Of a stretch of 43,835 bases of DNA, positions 33,799 through 41,587 are shown piece after piece (position 1 is the stretch's first letter; the number at the start of each line of letters is the position of its first letter). Made by a program: the position numbers and the translations under genes. The notes beneath the pieces were generated by a model. That model had not been told where the DNA came from. It made no database searches and saw only the letters and a program-made list of their open reading frames with translations. Source of the DNA: Lachnospiraceae bacterium (lineage in GTDB: Bacteria; Bacillota; Clostridia; Lachnospirales; Lachnospiraceae); assembly GCA_021770345.1 (NCBI GenBank), contig JAETRD010000022.1, positions 1-43,835 on the forward strand. The letters run 5' to 3'.

Positions 33799-35925
33799 AT
33801 GGATGTAAGCCAATACCTTGAGATTTTTATTGATGAGACAGACGAGCATCTGCAGACACTGAGCGATTGTATTATGGAGTTGGAAAAAGACCCGGAAAAT
33901 ATGGACGTGATTAACGAGATTTTCCGTGCGGCGCACTCCTTAAAGGGTATGGCGGGAACCATGGGATTTAAGAGGATGCAGCACCTTACCCATGATATGG
34001 AGAATGTATTTCAGGAGGTTCGCAGCGACAAGATTAAAGTAAACAGTTCGATGATCGATCTCCTTTTCAAGTGTCTCGACGCAATCGAGGGGTATCTGAA
34101 CAGTGTCAAGGAGAGTTCAAGTGAGGGCACTGAAGACAATGAACTCATCATAAAAGAACTGAATGATTTTATCGCTGCGGCGAACGGGAAGACACCGGAG
34201 GCTGCGGCACCCGCGAAGGATACGGCAGCTCCTGCAGCATCGTCGGATGCCGGATTTACGAAAAAGTATTTTGATTTTGAAGTGCCCGATGCCGAGAAGG
34301 CCAAATTAAAAGAGGCGGAGGAAGCCGGGCAGCACATCTACGGAATGACGGTATACATTCAAAAAGAGTGTCTGTTAAAGGCTGCGAGAGCATTTCTCGT
34401 GTTTAAGGCTGTGGAGGAGTTCGGACAGATTCTTGTCTACAATCCGAGCTCACAGGATATCGAGGATGAGAGTTTTGACTGCGATTTCAGTTTCCTCTTT
34501 GTGTCGGAGGAGGGCTATGACAAGATATATGAAGCTGCGAAAGCCGTTTCCGAGATCGAGGAGGTTGTCGGAGAAGAAATAAAATTCGAGACGCTGGCTG
34601 CAAAGCAGGCGAAAGCGGAGGAGGCAGCGGCGGCTGCACCTGTTCCCGCAGCGGCACCTGCGGCGCCTGCGGCAAAGGAAACCGCACCTGCGGAGGTTCC
34701 CGCGGCGCCTGCGGCGAAAGCGCCTGCGAAGGACAATAAAAAGCAGGCGGTTGCAAAACCGGTCACGAACCGTACCGTCCGCGTGGATATTGAGAAGCTG
34801 GACGCATTGATGAATCAGGTATCCGAGCTTATTATCGCAAAGAACAGCCTGGTTGCCATGGGCTCTGCGGAAAGCGGTGACTTCCAGAATCAGACGTTCC
34901 ATGAACAGATTGAATATCTTGAGCGGATTACCACAAATCTTCATGAGTCCGTCATGAAAGTGCGCATGGTGCCGATTGAGAGCGTTGTAAACAAGTTCCC
35001 GCGTATGATTCGTGATCTCTCCAGGAAACTGGACAAGAAGATGGAATTGTACATGACCGGTGAGGAGACGGAGTTAGACCGCACGGTGGTGGATCAGATC
35101 GGAGACCCGCTGCAGCATCTGCTCCGCAATTCCGCAGACCATGGTCTTGAGGACAATGCGACGCGTATCGAACGGGGAAAGCCGGAAGTCGGTACGATTT
35201 TCCTGAATGCGTTTCAGGAGGGGAACAACGTCATTATCGAGGTCGGAGATGACGGTAATGGAATCGATGTCGAAGCGGTGCGCAGCAAGGCGATTGAGCG
35301 CGGCGTGATTACCGAGGAGCAGGCGGAGTCCATGAGCCAGAAGGAGATTGTAAATCTGCTGTTCATGCCGAGTTTCTCGATGGCAAAGAAGATCACCGAT
35401 ATTTCCGGGCGCGGCGTCGGACTCGATGTCGTAAAATCTAACATCGAACAGCTTGGCGGTGACGTTGAGGTTAAGACAAAGCTGGGTGAAGGGACGACGT
35501 TCACGGTACGTCTTCCGCTTACACTTGCAATTATTCAGGCGTTGATGGTTGAGATCCGGGACGAGAAATATGCGATCGCTCTGGGGTCGATCTCGAACAT
35601 AGAGGACATTCCGGCAAAGGATATCAAGTATGTGGAGGCAAAAGAAGTCATTCATCTGCGCAGCAAGGTAATTCCGTTAATCCGTCTTGACAAAGTACTT
35701 GATATTGAGCCGAAGGAGGAAGAACCGGAGAGTTATACCGTGGTTATCGTCAACAAGGGGGACAGCCTTGCGGGTCTTGTGGTGGACAATCTTATGGGAC
35801 AGCAGGAAATCGTTATCAAGTCTCTCGGTAACTACATTAATAACAGCAGTAAGATTATCAGTGGTGCTACCATCCTCGGAGATGGCGAGCTTGCCTTAAT
35901 CTTGGATGTAAATACATTAATGTAA
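33799..35925 (+). CDS. cheA: Chemotaxis histidine kinase CheA
   Basis: CheA phosphorylates itself on the Hpt domain and passes the phosphate to CheY and CheB. The 708-residue product has P1/Hpt with His46 (AAHSLKGMAG), P2 for CheY/CheB binding (about 175-270, HIYGMTVYIQKECLLKAARAFLVFKAVEEFG), and an Ala/Pro-rich linker (about 275-315). P3 dimerisation (KLDALMNQVSELIIAKN) and P4 ATPase (VDQIGDPLQHLLRNSADHGLE, GDDGNGID, GRGVGLDVVKSNIEQLGG) follow, then P5 CheW-like. It has no receiver domain. It starts one base after cheB. Confidence 0.98.
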   Translation: MDVSQYLEIFIDETDEHLQTLSDCIMELEKDPENMDVINEIFRAAHSLKGMAGTMGFKRMQHLTHDMENVFQEVRSDKIKVNSSMIDLLFKCLDAIEGYLNSVKESSSEGTEDNELIIKELNDFIAAANGKTPEAAAPAKDTAAPAASSDAGFTKKYFDFEVPDAEKAKLKEAEEAGQHIYGMTVYIQKECLLKAARAFLVFKAVEEFGQILVYNPSSQDIEDESFDCDFSFLFVSEEGYDKIYEAAKAVSEIEEVVGEEIKFETLAAKQAKAEEAAAAAPVPAAAPAAPAAKETAPAEVPAAPAAKAPAKDNKKQAVAKPVTNRTVRVDIEKLDALMNQVSELIIAKNSLVAMGSAESGDFQNQTFHEQIEYLERITTNLHESVMKVRMVPIESVVNKFPRMIRDLSRKLDKKMELYMTGEETELDRTVVDQIGDPLQHLLRNSADHGLEDNATRIERGKPEVGTIFLNAFQEGNNVIIEVGDDGNGIDVEAVRSKAIERGVITEEQAESMSQKEIVNLLFMPSFSMAKKITDISGRGVGLDVVKSNIEQLGGDVEVKTKLGEGTTFTVRLPLTLAIIQALMVEIRDEKYAIALGSISNIEDIPAKDIKYVEAKEVIHLRSKVIPLIRLDKVLDIEPKEEEPESYTVVIVNKGDSLAGLVVDNLMGQQEIVIKSLGNYINNSSKIISGATILGDGELALILDVNTLM

Positions 35926-35938
35926 GGGGGTAGCAGAC

Positions 35939-36385
35939 ATGGAAAACAACAGTTTGGATGTAATCGAGAAGGTATACAAACAATATATCGTGGTTATGGT
36001 CGGAAGCGAGCAGTACGGGATCGATATCAATTATATTGATAATATTGTGCGTATGGCCAAGATTACAAGAGTTCCGAAATCGCAGCCGTACTTCGCGGGT
36101 ATTATCAATCTCCGCGGCGAGATTGTCCCCGTCATGAGCGTGCGCAAAAAGATGGGACTCGAAGAGGATAATTTTACGAATGCGAGCAGGATTATCATCC
36201 TGAAAATCGAAGAAAAGGGTCTGCTTGGGATTATTGTGGATCAGGTGAAGGAGGTTGTCAATCTGAGTGAAGATGAGGTTGATAAGACCTCGAATAAGGG
36301 TAAATTCATCAATGGTGTCGGGAAACATGGGGATGAGCTGATTTCTCTGTTGGAACTCAATGCGATTATTGATGATACGATTTAG
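35939..36385 (+). CDS. cheW: Chemotaxis coupling protein CheW
   Basis: CheW connects chemoreceptors to CheA. The 148-residue product is a single CheW domain with QYIVVMVGSEQYGIDINYIDNIVRM, VPKSQPYFAGIINLRGEIVPVMSVRKKMG and the C-terminal LLGIIVDQVKEVVNLSEDEVDK. Length and motifs are normal. GTAAGGGGGTAG precedes ATG 35939. A terminator-like hairpin follows it, before cheC. Confidence 0.98.
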   Translation: MENNSLDVIEKVYKQYIVVMVGSEQYGIDINYIDNIVRMAKITRVPKSQPYFAGIINLRGEIVPVMSVRKKMGLEEDNFTNASRIIILKIEEKGLLGIIVDQVKEVVNLSEDEVDKTSNKGKFINGVGKHGDELISLLELNAIIDDTI

Positions 36386-36393
36386 TATCCGAT

Positions 36394-36434
36394 AAAAGGT
36401 TAGTGGGATCTTCGAGGGTCTCACTAACTTTTGT
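36394..36434 (+). terminator. Terminator-like hairpin between cheW and cheC
   Basis: GTTAGTG (36399-36405) pairs with CACTAAC (36422-36428) and the stem continues with G-U pairs toward a TTCG-type loop. AAAA/TTTT flanks the stem and the right arm runs into TTTTG. It lies inside the che gene run, so it probably lowers expression of cheC, cheD and fliA relative to cheA and cheW; it need not stop all transcription. Confidence 0.7.
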
Positions 36435-36516
36435 GTCAGTTTGTACAGATGCCGTCTGGCGTCGGATGACAGATGCACGGACTGTTCAGATTATGAGAAA
36501 GAGAAGGTAGAATGCC

Positions 36517-37137
36517 ATGGGTAAGATGACATTGGAAGACGTAAACAGTATGTACTTTGATGTCTTAAAAGAATTGGGAAACATCGGAGCCGGTAACGCG
36601 GTCTCGGCGATTGCCAATATGCTTGGAATGATGATTGATATGAATGTTCCGAGCATCCGTATGATGGAAGCCTCGAAGCTCGGTACGGCTGTGGGAGCGG
36701 AGGATGAGACGATTGTCGGGATTTTTCTTGAGGTTTGCGACGATATTGAGGGCAGCATGATGTTTTTGTTAGACATTCCCTCTGCGCGCTACCTTGTAAA
36801 CAAGCTGATGATGAGTGATGCCACGGCAGATAAGCCCTTTGACGAGATGGAGCTGTCGGCGTTGAAGGAAATCGGAAATATTATTGCAGGCTCTTATCTC
36901 TCGGCGTTGTCGTCTCTGACAAATCTAGTGATTGCACCGTCGGTTCCGTATATTGCGGTGGATATGGCGGCATCCATTTTAAGTGTTCCGGCGATTCAGT
37001 TCGGGCAGTTTGGGGATAACGCACTGTTGATTCAGACCGAGATCTGTGCGGAGGTTGCGATTAACGGTTATTTCATTTTGATGCCTGAGCAGGATTCTTA
37101 CGAAAAGATTTTAACGTCCCTGGGTATTTCGTTATAA
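36517..37137 (+). CDS. cheC: CheY-P phosphatase CheC
   Basis: CheC dephosphorylates CheY-P and controls CheD. The 206-residue product is a single CheC domain with both active-site patterns: D-xxx-E-xx-N in DVLKELGNIGAGN and S-xxx-E-xx-N in SALKEIGNIIAGS. It is the second phosphatase of this type in the operon, FliY being the other. cheD follows after 12 bp; CheC and CheD act as a pair. ATG 36517 has an AGAAGG site ahead; the 131-bp gap before it contains the terminator-like hairpin and a GC-richer stretch with no gene. Confidence 0.96.
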   Translation: MGKMTLEDVNSMYFDVLKELGNIGAGNAVSAIANMLGMMIDMNVPSIRMMEASKLGTAVGAEDETIVGIFLEVCDDIEGSMMFLLDIPSARYLVNKLMMSDATADKPFDEMELSALKEIGNIIAGSYLSALSSLTNLVIAPSVPYIAVDMAASILSVPAIQFGQFGDNALLIQTEICAEVAINGYFILMPEQDSYEKILTSLGISL

Positions 37138-37149
37138 GGAGATGGAGAT

Positions 37150-37635
37150 ATGAGTCAAGTTATTAAGGTGGGCATGGCAGATCTGAATATCTGTAAGGCA
37201 CCTGATGTAATTACGACTTTAGGGCTGGGGTCCTGCATAGGACTTGTTTTATACGACCCGGTAACAAAAGTTGGCGGTATGGTGCACTATATGCTTCCTG
37301 ACAGTAAACAGGTGCGCAATAACAGCAATATCGCGAAGTTTGGAGATACAGGAATCCGGGAATTACTAAAGCGCGTGATTGCAGCCGGTGGGAACAGAAA
37401 TCGTTTGATTGCCAAGATTGCCGGCGGAGCAAGAATGTTTGAGGTGAGCGGGTTGTCCGATGTCGGGAATATCGGAGCCAGAAACGCGGCGATGGCAAAA
37501 GCAGTGTTAAAAGAACTTGGAATCCGTCTGGTGGCGGAGGATACGGGGCTGAACTACGGTAGAACGGTTGAGCTGCATTGTGATACGGGAGAATTTTACA
37601 TTAAATCTGTTGGAAAGCCGGTTAAGATCATATAA
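37150..37635 (+). CDS. cheD: Chemoreceptor glutamine deamidase CheD
   Basis: CheD deamidates receptor glutamines and is inhibited by CheC. The 161-residue product has the catalytic Cys29 (GLGSCIGL), His46 (GGMVHYMLPDS) and a Thr-containing third motif further along (IAKFGDTGI). Length is normal. The ribosome binding site AAGGAGATGG precedes ATG 37150. Together with CheC and CheB, it provides adaptation of the Bacillus type. Confidence 0.97.
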   Translation: MSQVIKVGMADLNICKAPDVITTLGLGSCIGLVLYDPVTKVGGMVHYMLPDSKQVRNNSNIAKFGDTGIRELLKRVIAAGGNRNRLIAKIAGGARMFEVSGLSDVGNIGARNAAMAKAVLKELGIRLVAEDTGLNYGRTVELHCDTGEFYIKSVGKPVKII

Positions 37636-37676
37636 GGCAGTGTAACTTTGACAAATCAGAAAGGCTTGGTTGTTTT

Positions 37677-37970
37677 ATGAAGACAAAATCAATACCTGCA
37701 TTTATTATGCTGTTGGCCGGGGCGATTGCATGTATCGCCGGCATTGTATCCCGTCTGGATGTGGCAGGGTTTGTGAGGATGCTCCTGATTGTTCTGATTG
37801 TGTTTTATTTTTTGGGATGCATTGTAAAGATAATTTTGGACAGTAATTTTAAGGAAGAGGTTAAGGAAACCACGGATGGTGAGAACGCATCTACAGAGGA
37901 AGAGGCAGGCGAGGACGCGGCTGCAGAAAATATTGATGCGGAAGGAGCAAACGCTCAGAAGGACGAATAA
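37677..37970 (+). CDS. Small membrane protein between cheD and fliA
   Basis: I do not recognise the family. The 97-residue product has two membrane helices (about 7-25 and 33-54, LLIVLIVFYFLGCIVKIIL) and a strongly acidic cytoplasmic tail rich in Glu, Ala and Asp (about 60-97). The start is ATG 37677 with weak upstream signal (AGAAAGG). The position between cheD and fliA suggests a motility role. Lachnospiraceae operons often have such a gene there, as I recall. Nothing in the sequence shows a function. Confidence 0.7.
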   Translation: MKTKSIPAFIMLLAGAIACIAGIVSRLDVAGFVRMLLIVLIVFYFLGCIVKIILDSNFKEEVKETTDGENASTEEEAGEDAAAENIDAEGANAQKDE

Positions 37971-38001
37971 ATAATAGAAAACTAGAACGTGGGGGCTTCC
38001 T

Positions 38002-38766
38002 ATGAAAGCGGTTGATAGAGAAAAACTTTGGGAAGAATATTCCAAGAATCCCACACAGGAACTGCGGGAAAAGCTGATTGTCGAGTATGCACCGCTGGTT
38101 CGCGTTGTGGCGGGGCGTCTGAGCATGTATCTGGGATACAATGTGGAATATGACGACCTGGTCAGTTACGGAATATTCGGATTAATTGATGCAATCGATA
38201 AATTTGATCTGGGGAAGGATGTAAAATTTGAAACCTACGCGAGTCTGCGTATCCGGGGTGCCATTTTAGATCAGATACGCAAGATGGACTGGATTCCGCG
38301 GACGGTCCGGCAGAAGCAGAAGAAAATCGAAGAAGCCATAAAGACTGTCGAAACGCGGACCGGGAAAAATGCTTCCGACGAGGAGATCGCGAGGGAGCTT
38401 GGAATTGCCGGAGACGAATTGAATGAGTGGCAGTCGCAGCTGAAAGTTACAAACGTAGTTTCGCTGAACGAGTTTGTGGAGCAGGGCGGAGAACCGGTGA
38501 TGGATGCACAGAATAATTCGCATTTTGTGCAGCCGGAAGAGGCGGTTGCGGAGGAAGAACTAAAAAAAGTTCTTGAGGAAACGATGGAACTTTTGACGGA
38601 AAAAGAACAAAAAGTGATATTGCTGTATTATTATGAGGAGCTGACGCTGAAAGAGATCAGCAATATTTTGGAAGTGTCTGAGTCGCGCGTTTCACAGCTG
38701 CACACGAAGGCACTTTTGAAAATGCGCAGGAAAATGGGAAATTATATGGGCATTTTAACGGATTGA
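38002..38766 (+). CDS. fliA: RNA polymerase sigma factor FliA/SigD (sigma-28)
   Basis: Sigma-28 directs late flagellar, stator and chemotaxis genes. The 254-residue product has region 2 (YDDLVSYGIFGLIDAIDKFDLGKDVKFETYASLRIRGAILDQIRKMDWIPRTVRQK), a short region 3, and region 4 with helix-turn-helix LKEISNILEVSESRVSQLHTKALLKMRRKM. Length is standard. GTGGGGG precedes ATG 38002. As in Bacillus, it is placed near the end of the operon, so full transcription is needed before late genes start. SigD-like sites occur before flgB and before motA. Confidence 0.97.
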   Translation: MKAVDREKLWEEYSKNPTQELREKLIVEYAPLVRVVAGRLSMYLGYNVEYDDLVSYGIFGLIDAIDKFDLGKDVKFETYASLRIRGAILDQIRKMDWIPRTVRQKQKKIEEAIKTVETRTGKNASDEEIARELGIAGDELNEWQSQLKVTNVVSLNEFVEQGGEPVMDAQNNSHFVQPEEAVAEEELKKVLEETMELLTEKEQKVILLYYYEELTLKEISNILEVSESRVSQLHTKALLKMRRKMGNYMGILTD

Positions 38767-38788
38767 GGTTCCGGGGAAGAGGTGCAAT

Positions 38789-39121
38789 ATGTCGATAAGA
38801 CCGGTGGATGTGAACGGAATGATTCAACGAACACAGGATATTGGACAGCTGAAGCAGCATGAGGACAACAAGCCGGTAATTCAGCAGCACAGTATCGAGA
38901 TTCAGCAGGAGCGAAAGGAAGAGCAGCTGACGAAGCGGGTAAATGATCCGGAACAAAAGGAAAATGAGGGTTACCGCTACGATGCCAAGGAAAAAGGGAA
39001 TAACAGTTACGAGAGAAATCCGAAGAAAAAGAATTCGAAGAAAGATTCTGCGGACGAAACAAATGAGGATGGAAAAGTTATATTAAAAGGTCAGGGCGCA
39101 AGCTTTGACATGAAGATATGA
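38789..39121 (+). CDS. Hypothetical protein downstream of fliA, 110 residues
   Basis: I do not recognise a named family. The product is highly charged, without membrane segments, and probably disordered in the middle (Lys/Glu/Asn-rich, 45-100). The N-terminus MSIRPVDVNGMIQRTQDIGQLKQHEDNKP and the C-terminus GQGASFDMKI look constrained. I have the impression of related proteins after fliA in other Lachnospiraceae, but could not check this. GAGGTGC precedes ATG 38789; it is 22 bp after fliA and 9 bp before the next gene, so it is co-transcribed. Confidence 0.65.
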   Translation: MSIRPVDVNGMIQRTQDIGQLKQHEDNKPVIQQHSIEIQQERKEEQLTKRVNDPEQKENEGYRYDAKEKGNNSYERNPKKKNSKKDSADETNEDGKVILKGQGASFDMKI

Positions 39122-39130
39122 GAGGAAACT

Positions 39131-39919
39131 ATGGCCGGAGTAGAACTGATACTGCTTCTTGCGGGATGCATATTTATGGTGGGAAGCTTTTTTATCACGG
39201 AAAAATTGTCACCGTCGGAATTGAACAAATTAGCAGAGATAAGCGAGGACGAGTTAAAAAATATTGTCAATCGCCAGGTTGAGAATGCAGGTGTAAAGAT
39301 TGAAAATGCCATTGATGAGCGGCTGGATGCTTCTATGGACCGGGTTGACCGGGCGCTTGAGAAAGAGACAAACGGGAAGATTATGGCGATCAATGAATTC
39401 TCGGATACGATTGTGGAGAATATGAATAAGACGCACAGCGAGATTATGTTTCTTTACAGTATGCTCAATGATAAACACACGGAACTGACCGGAATGGTTT
39501 CGGACTTGCAGCGCCTTGCGGCTGACGTGCGCAATCTGCAGGAAACGATGCCTGCGGTGAGTGCGGGGCAGCCTGTTCGGACGGCTCCGGTGCAGCCGGG
39601 CGTGCGGACGGATGCTGTGGGCGTGCGGACGAATACCGACGCGGTACCGACGGTGCAGACGGTGACGGCAGCGCCGCCGCAGCAAAAGACTTCGAATGCG
39701 AAGACGCCGAAAAAAAAGGAGCAGCCTGCGGCAGCGGAGGCTGTTTCGGAAAGTGCCGTATCGGAGCGGGAGGAGACAGAGGAAGAGAATCATAACAGAA
39801 AGATTCTTGCACTGCACAAAGAGGGATATAACGTTGTTGATATTGCAAAGAAGCTCGGCCTCGGTATCGGGGAGGTCAGACTGGTAATCGGACTTTATAA
39901 AGGGGAATCGGATTCGTGA
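39131..39919 (+). CDS. SwrB-like motility protein with N-terminal membrane helix
   Basis: SwrB promotes swarming and early export assembly in Bacillus and lies at the end of its fla/che operon. This 262-residue product has the same layout: an N-terminal membrane helix (about 5-23), a long coiled coil (about 30-145), an Ala/Pro/Thr-rich linker (about 150-220), and a C-terminal helix-turn-helix-like segment (NRKILALHKEGYNVVDIAKKLGLGIGEVRLVIGLYK), typical of DUF6115-type proteins. The identity is by architecture and position, not strict homology. Start ATG 39131, GAGAGGA ahead. The end overlaps the next gene by four bases. Confidence 0.7.
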   Translation: MAGVELILLLAGCIFMVGSFFITEKLSPSELNKLAEISEDELKNIVNRQVENAGVKIENAIDERLDASMDRVDRALEKETNGKIMAINEFSDTIVENMNKTHSEIMFLYSMLNDKHTELTGMVSDLQRLAADVRNLQETMPAVSAGQPVRTAPVQPGVRTDAVGVRTNTDAVPTVQTVTAAPPQQKTSNAKTPKKKEQPAAAEAVSESAVSEREETEEENHNRKILALHKEGYNVVDIAKKLGLGIGEVRLVIGLYKGESDS

Positions 39920-40617
39920 AACTGAAATATTATTTGCGTGGGTTGGGAATCGGCATAATTGTCACCACAATTGTGCTGATGATTAGTTTTTCCCGAAATG
40001 AAAAAACGATGTCGGATGATGAAGTCATTGAACGGGCGACGCAGCTCGGAATGGTCATGCCGGAGAACAGTGCCGTGGATACGGAAGTGATGGATGCGGA
40101 GGGGCTTTTGGCGTCTGTGAATTCGGAGCGGGAGCAGGAAAACGCGGATTCTGCCAAAGACAGTCAGGCGGCGGACGATGGAGGGGCACAGGATGAACGG
40201 ACTCCCGCGGGCGGCACCGAAATGCAGGACGGGCAGACGCCGGAAGAAGGTGAAAACCCGGCGAATGATCAGACACCGGGAGAGAGTGAAAACCCGGCGG
40301 ACGGCGGCGGGAATCCGGAGGATAGTCAGACGCCGGAAGACGGGCAGACCCCGGAGGGTGCGTCAGATGCAGGCGGAGCGGACGCGGGAACGCAGACCGG
40401 AAGCTATCATCTGGTAATTCAAAGAGGGGATGTCTGCCGGACCGTATGTGAGACGCTTGCGGCAAACGGAGTGACTTCGGATGCCGAAGCGCTGCGGAGA
40501 TATCTGTTTGAAATCGGATATGCGTCGAGTATCAGCACAGGGGAATACGATATACCGTACGGGAGTTCCATGGAAGAGATTGCGGCGGTGCTGCAGGCGG
40601 GACCGATAGAACAGTAA
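39916..40617 (+). CDS. Membrane-anchored protein with acidic repeat linker and MltG-LysM-like C-terminus
   Basis: The 233-residue product has an N-terminal membrane anchor (about 8-27), then a strongly acidic, Pro/Thr/Glu/Gly-rich linker with imperfect repeats (about 70-160). The C-terminal domain (about 165-233) has the pattern of the LysM-like part of MltG/YceG endolytic transglycosylase (VIQRGDVCRTVCETLAANGV...YLFEIGYASSISTGEYDIPYGSSMEEIAAVLQAG). The catalytic MltG domain is absent. It may bind cell wall outside the membrane. The start is GTG 39916, overlapping the previous stop by four bases. It is the last gene of the operon. Confidence 0.6.
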   Translation: MKLKYYLRGLGIGIIVTTIVLMISFSRNEKTMSDDEVIERATQLGMVMPENSAVDTEVMDAEGLLASVNSEREQENADSAKDSQAADDGGAQDERTPAGGTEMQDGQTPEEGENPANDQTPGESENPADGGGNPEDSQTPEDGQTPEGASDAGGADAGTQTGSYHLVIQRGDVCRTVCETLAANGVTSDAEALRRYLFEIGYASSISTGEYDIPYGSSMEEIAAVLQAGPIEQ

Positions 40618-40620
40618 AAA

Positions 40621-40643
40621 AAGCTTGCCTGAGGCAGGCTTTT
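40621..40643 (+). terminator. End-of-operon terminator
   Basis: AAGCTTGCC (40621-40629) and GGCAGGCTT (40633-40641) with a TGA loop and a following TTTG. The stem is 9 bp with one G-U. The T run is short (TTTT), so termination may be partial. It lies right after the stop of the MltG-LysM-like gene. Confidence 0.65.
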
Positions 40644-40653
40644 GTGTTATAAT
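40625..40653 (+). promoter_or_regulatory. rpsB-tsf promoter embedded in the terminator
   Basis: TTGCCT (40625-40630), 17 bp, then TATAAT (40648-40653) with an extended -10 TGT before it. The -35 lies in the left arm of the terminator hairpin. The start would be near 40660. Confidence 0.65.
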
Positions 40654-40659
40654 CTCTGC

Positions 40660-40775
40660 GGTTGGATTTTAAAACCGGACGAAACTTAGTAATCACATAT
40701 GCTGACCGATGGGTTTGGTGCCGAAGGGTCGCCCGAGGAATGAAGCGTATGGAAGGAAAACCAGGAGGTAGGAAA
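40660..40775 (+). promoter_or_regulatory. rpsB 5' leader, possibly autoregulatory
   Basis: A roughly 115-nt leader precedes rpsB. It holds a 5-bp stem (CGGTT 40659-40663, AACCG 40673-40677) and GC-rich pairings around GACC...GGTC and GGG...CCC between 40705 and 40735. S2 is known to control its own mRNA in several bacteria. The fold here was only seen by eye and no Rfam family was matched. Confidence 0.35.
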
Positions 40776-41522
40776 ATGAGTGTTATTTCAATGAAACAGT
40801 TACTGGAAGCAGGTGTTCATTTTGGACATCAGACAAGAAGATGGAACCCGAAAATGGCTCCGTATATTTATACGGAGAGAAACGGCATTTATATCATCGA
40901 TCTGCAGAAATCCGTCGGAAAAGTAGACGAGGCATATAAGGCGGTTGCCGATATCGCGGCAGAGGGCGGCACGATTCTTTTTGTAGGTACAAAGAAGCAG
41001 GCGCAGGATGCAATTAAGGCCGAGGCAGAGCGCTGTGGAATGTTCTATGTAAATGAGAGATGGTTAGGCGGTATGCTCACGAACTTTAAGACGATTCAGA
41101 GCCGTATCGCAAGACTGAAAGAGATCGAGACAATGGCGACAGACGGAACATTTGAGGTGTTGCCGAAGAAAGAGGTTATCGCGCTCAAGAAGGAGTGGGA
41201 GAAGTTAGAGAAGAATCTGGGCGGTATCAAGGAGATGAAGAGAATCCCGGATGCAATCTTTGTGGTAGATCCGAAGAAAGAGAGAATCTGCATTCAGGAA
41301 GCACATACACTTGGTATCACATTAATCGGTATCGCAGATACAAACTGTGATCCGGAGGAGCTCGATTATGTGATCCCGGGCAACGATGACGCGATCAGAG
41401 CCGTAAAATTAATCGTTTCAAAGATGGCAGATGCTGTGATCGAGGCAAATCAGGGTGCAGAGATGACCGCTGAGGAGGCGGAATCCGCCGAGGCAGACGT
41501 GCAGGAAGCGGCAGAGGCATAA
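40776..41522 (+). CDS. rpsB: 30S ribosomal protein S2
   Basis: S2 is a late-binding protein of the small subunit. The 248-residue product begins [46 protein letters not shown]. It includes [16 protein letters not shown] and the conserved [26 protein letters not shown] segment, all typical of S2. The last 20 residues are acidic. ATG 40776 follows CAGGAGG; upstream in-frame codons are part of the leader. Confidence 0.98.
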   Translation: MSVISMKQLLEAGVHFGHQTRRWNPKMAPYIYTERNGIYIIDLQKSVGKVDEAYKAVADIAAEGGTILFVGTKKQAQDAIKAEAERCGMFYVNERWLGGMLTNFKTIQSRIARLKEIETMATDGTFEVLPKKEVIALKKEWEKLEKNLGGIKEMKRIPDAIFVVDPKKERICIQEAHTLGITLIGIADTNCDPEELDYVIPGNDDAIRAVKLIVSKMADAVIEANQGAEMTAEEAESAEADVQEAAEA

Positions 41523-41533
41523 AGAAATGCGAT

Positions 41534-41558
41534 AAGGGGCGCGGAAACGTCCCTTTCT
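41534..41558 (+). terminator. Attenuator-like hairpin between rpsB and tsf
   Basis: AAGGGGCG (41534-41541) and CGTCCCTT (41548-41555) form an 8-bp stem with one G-U pair and a CGGAAA loop, followed by TCTATT. It would reduce read-through into tsf, a typical rpsB-tsf arrangement. Confidence 0.6.
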
Positions 41559-41587
41559 ATTATAAATAATATTTGGAGGATGGGAAA

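Noticed and set aside
36388-36395. TCCGATAA after cheW resembling a sigma-28 -10
   Set aside because: The base positions expected for the -35 read TTGA; the stretch is part of the hairpin area.
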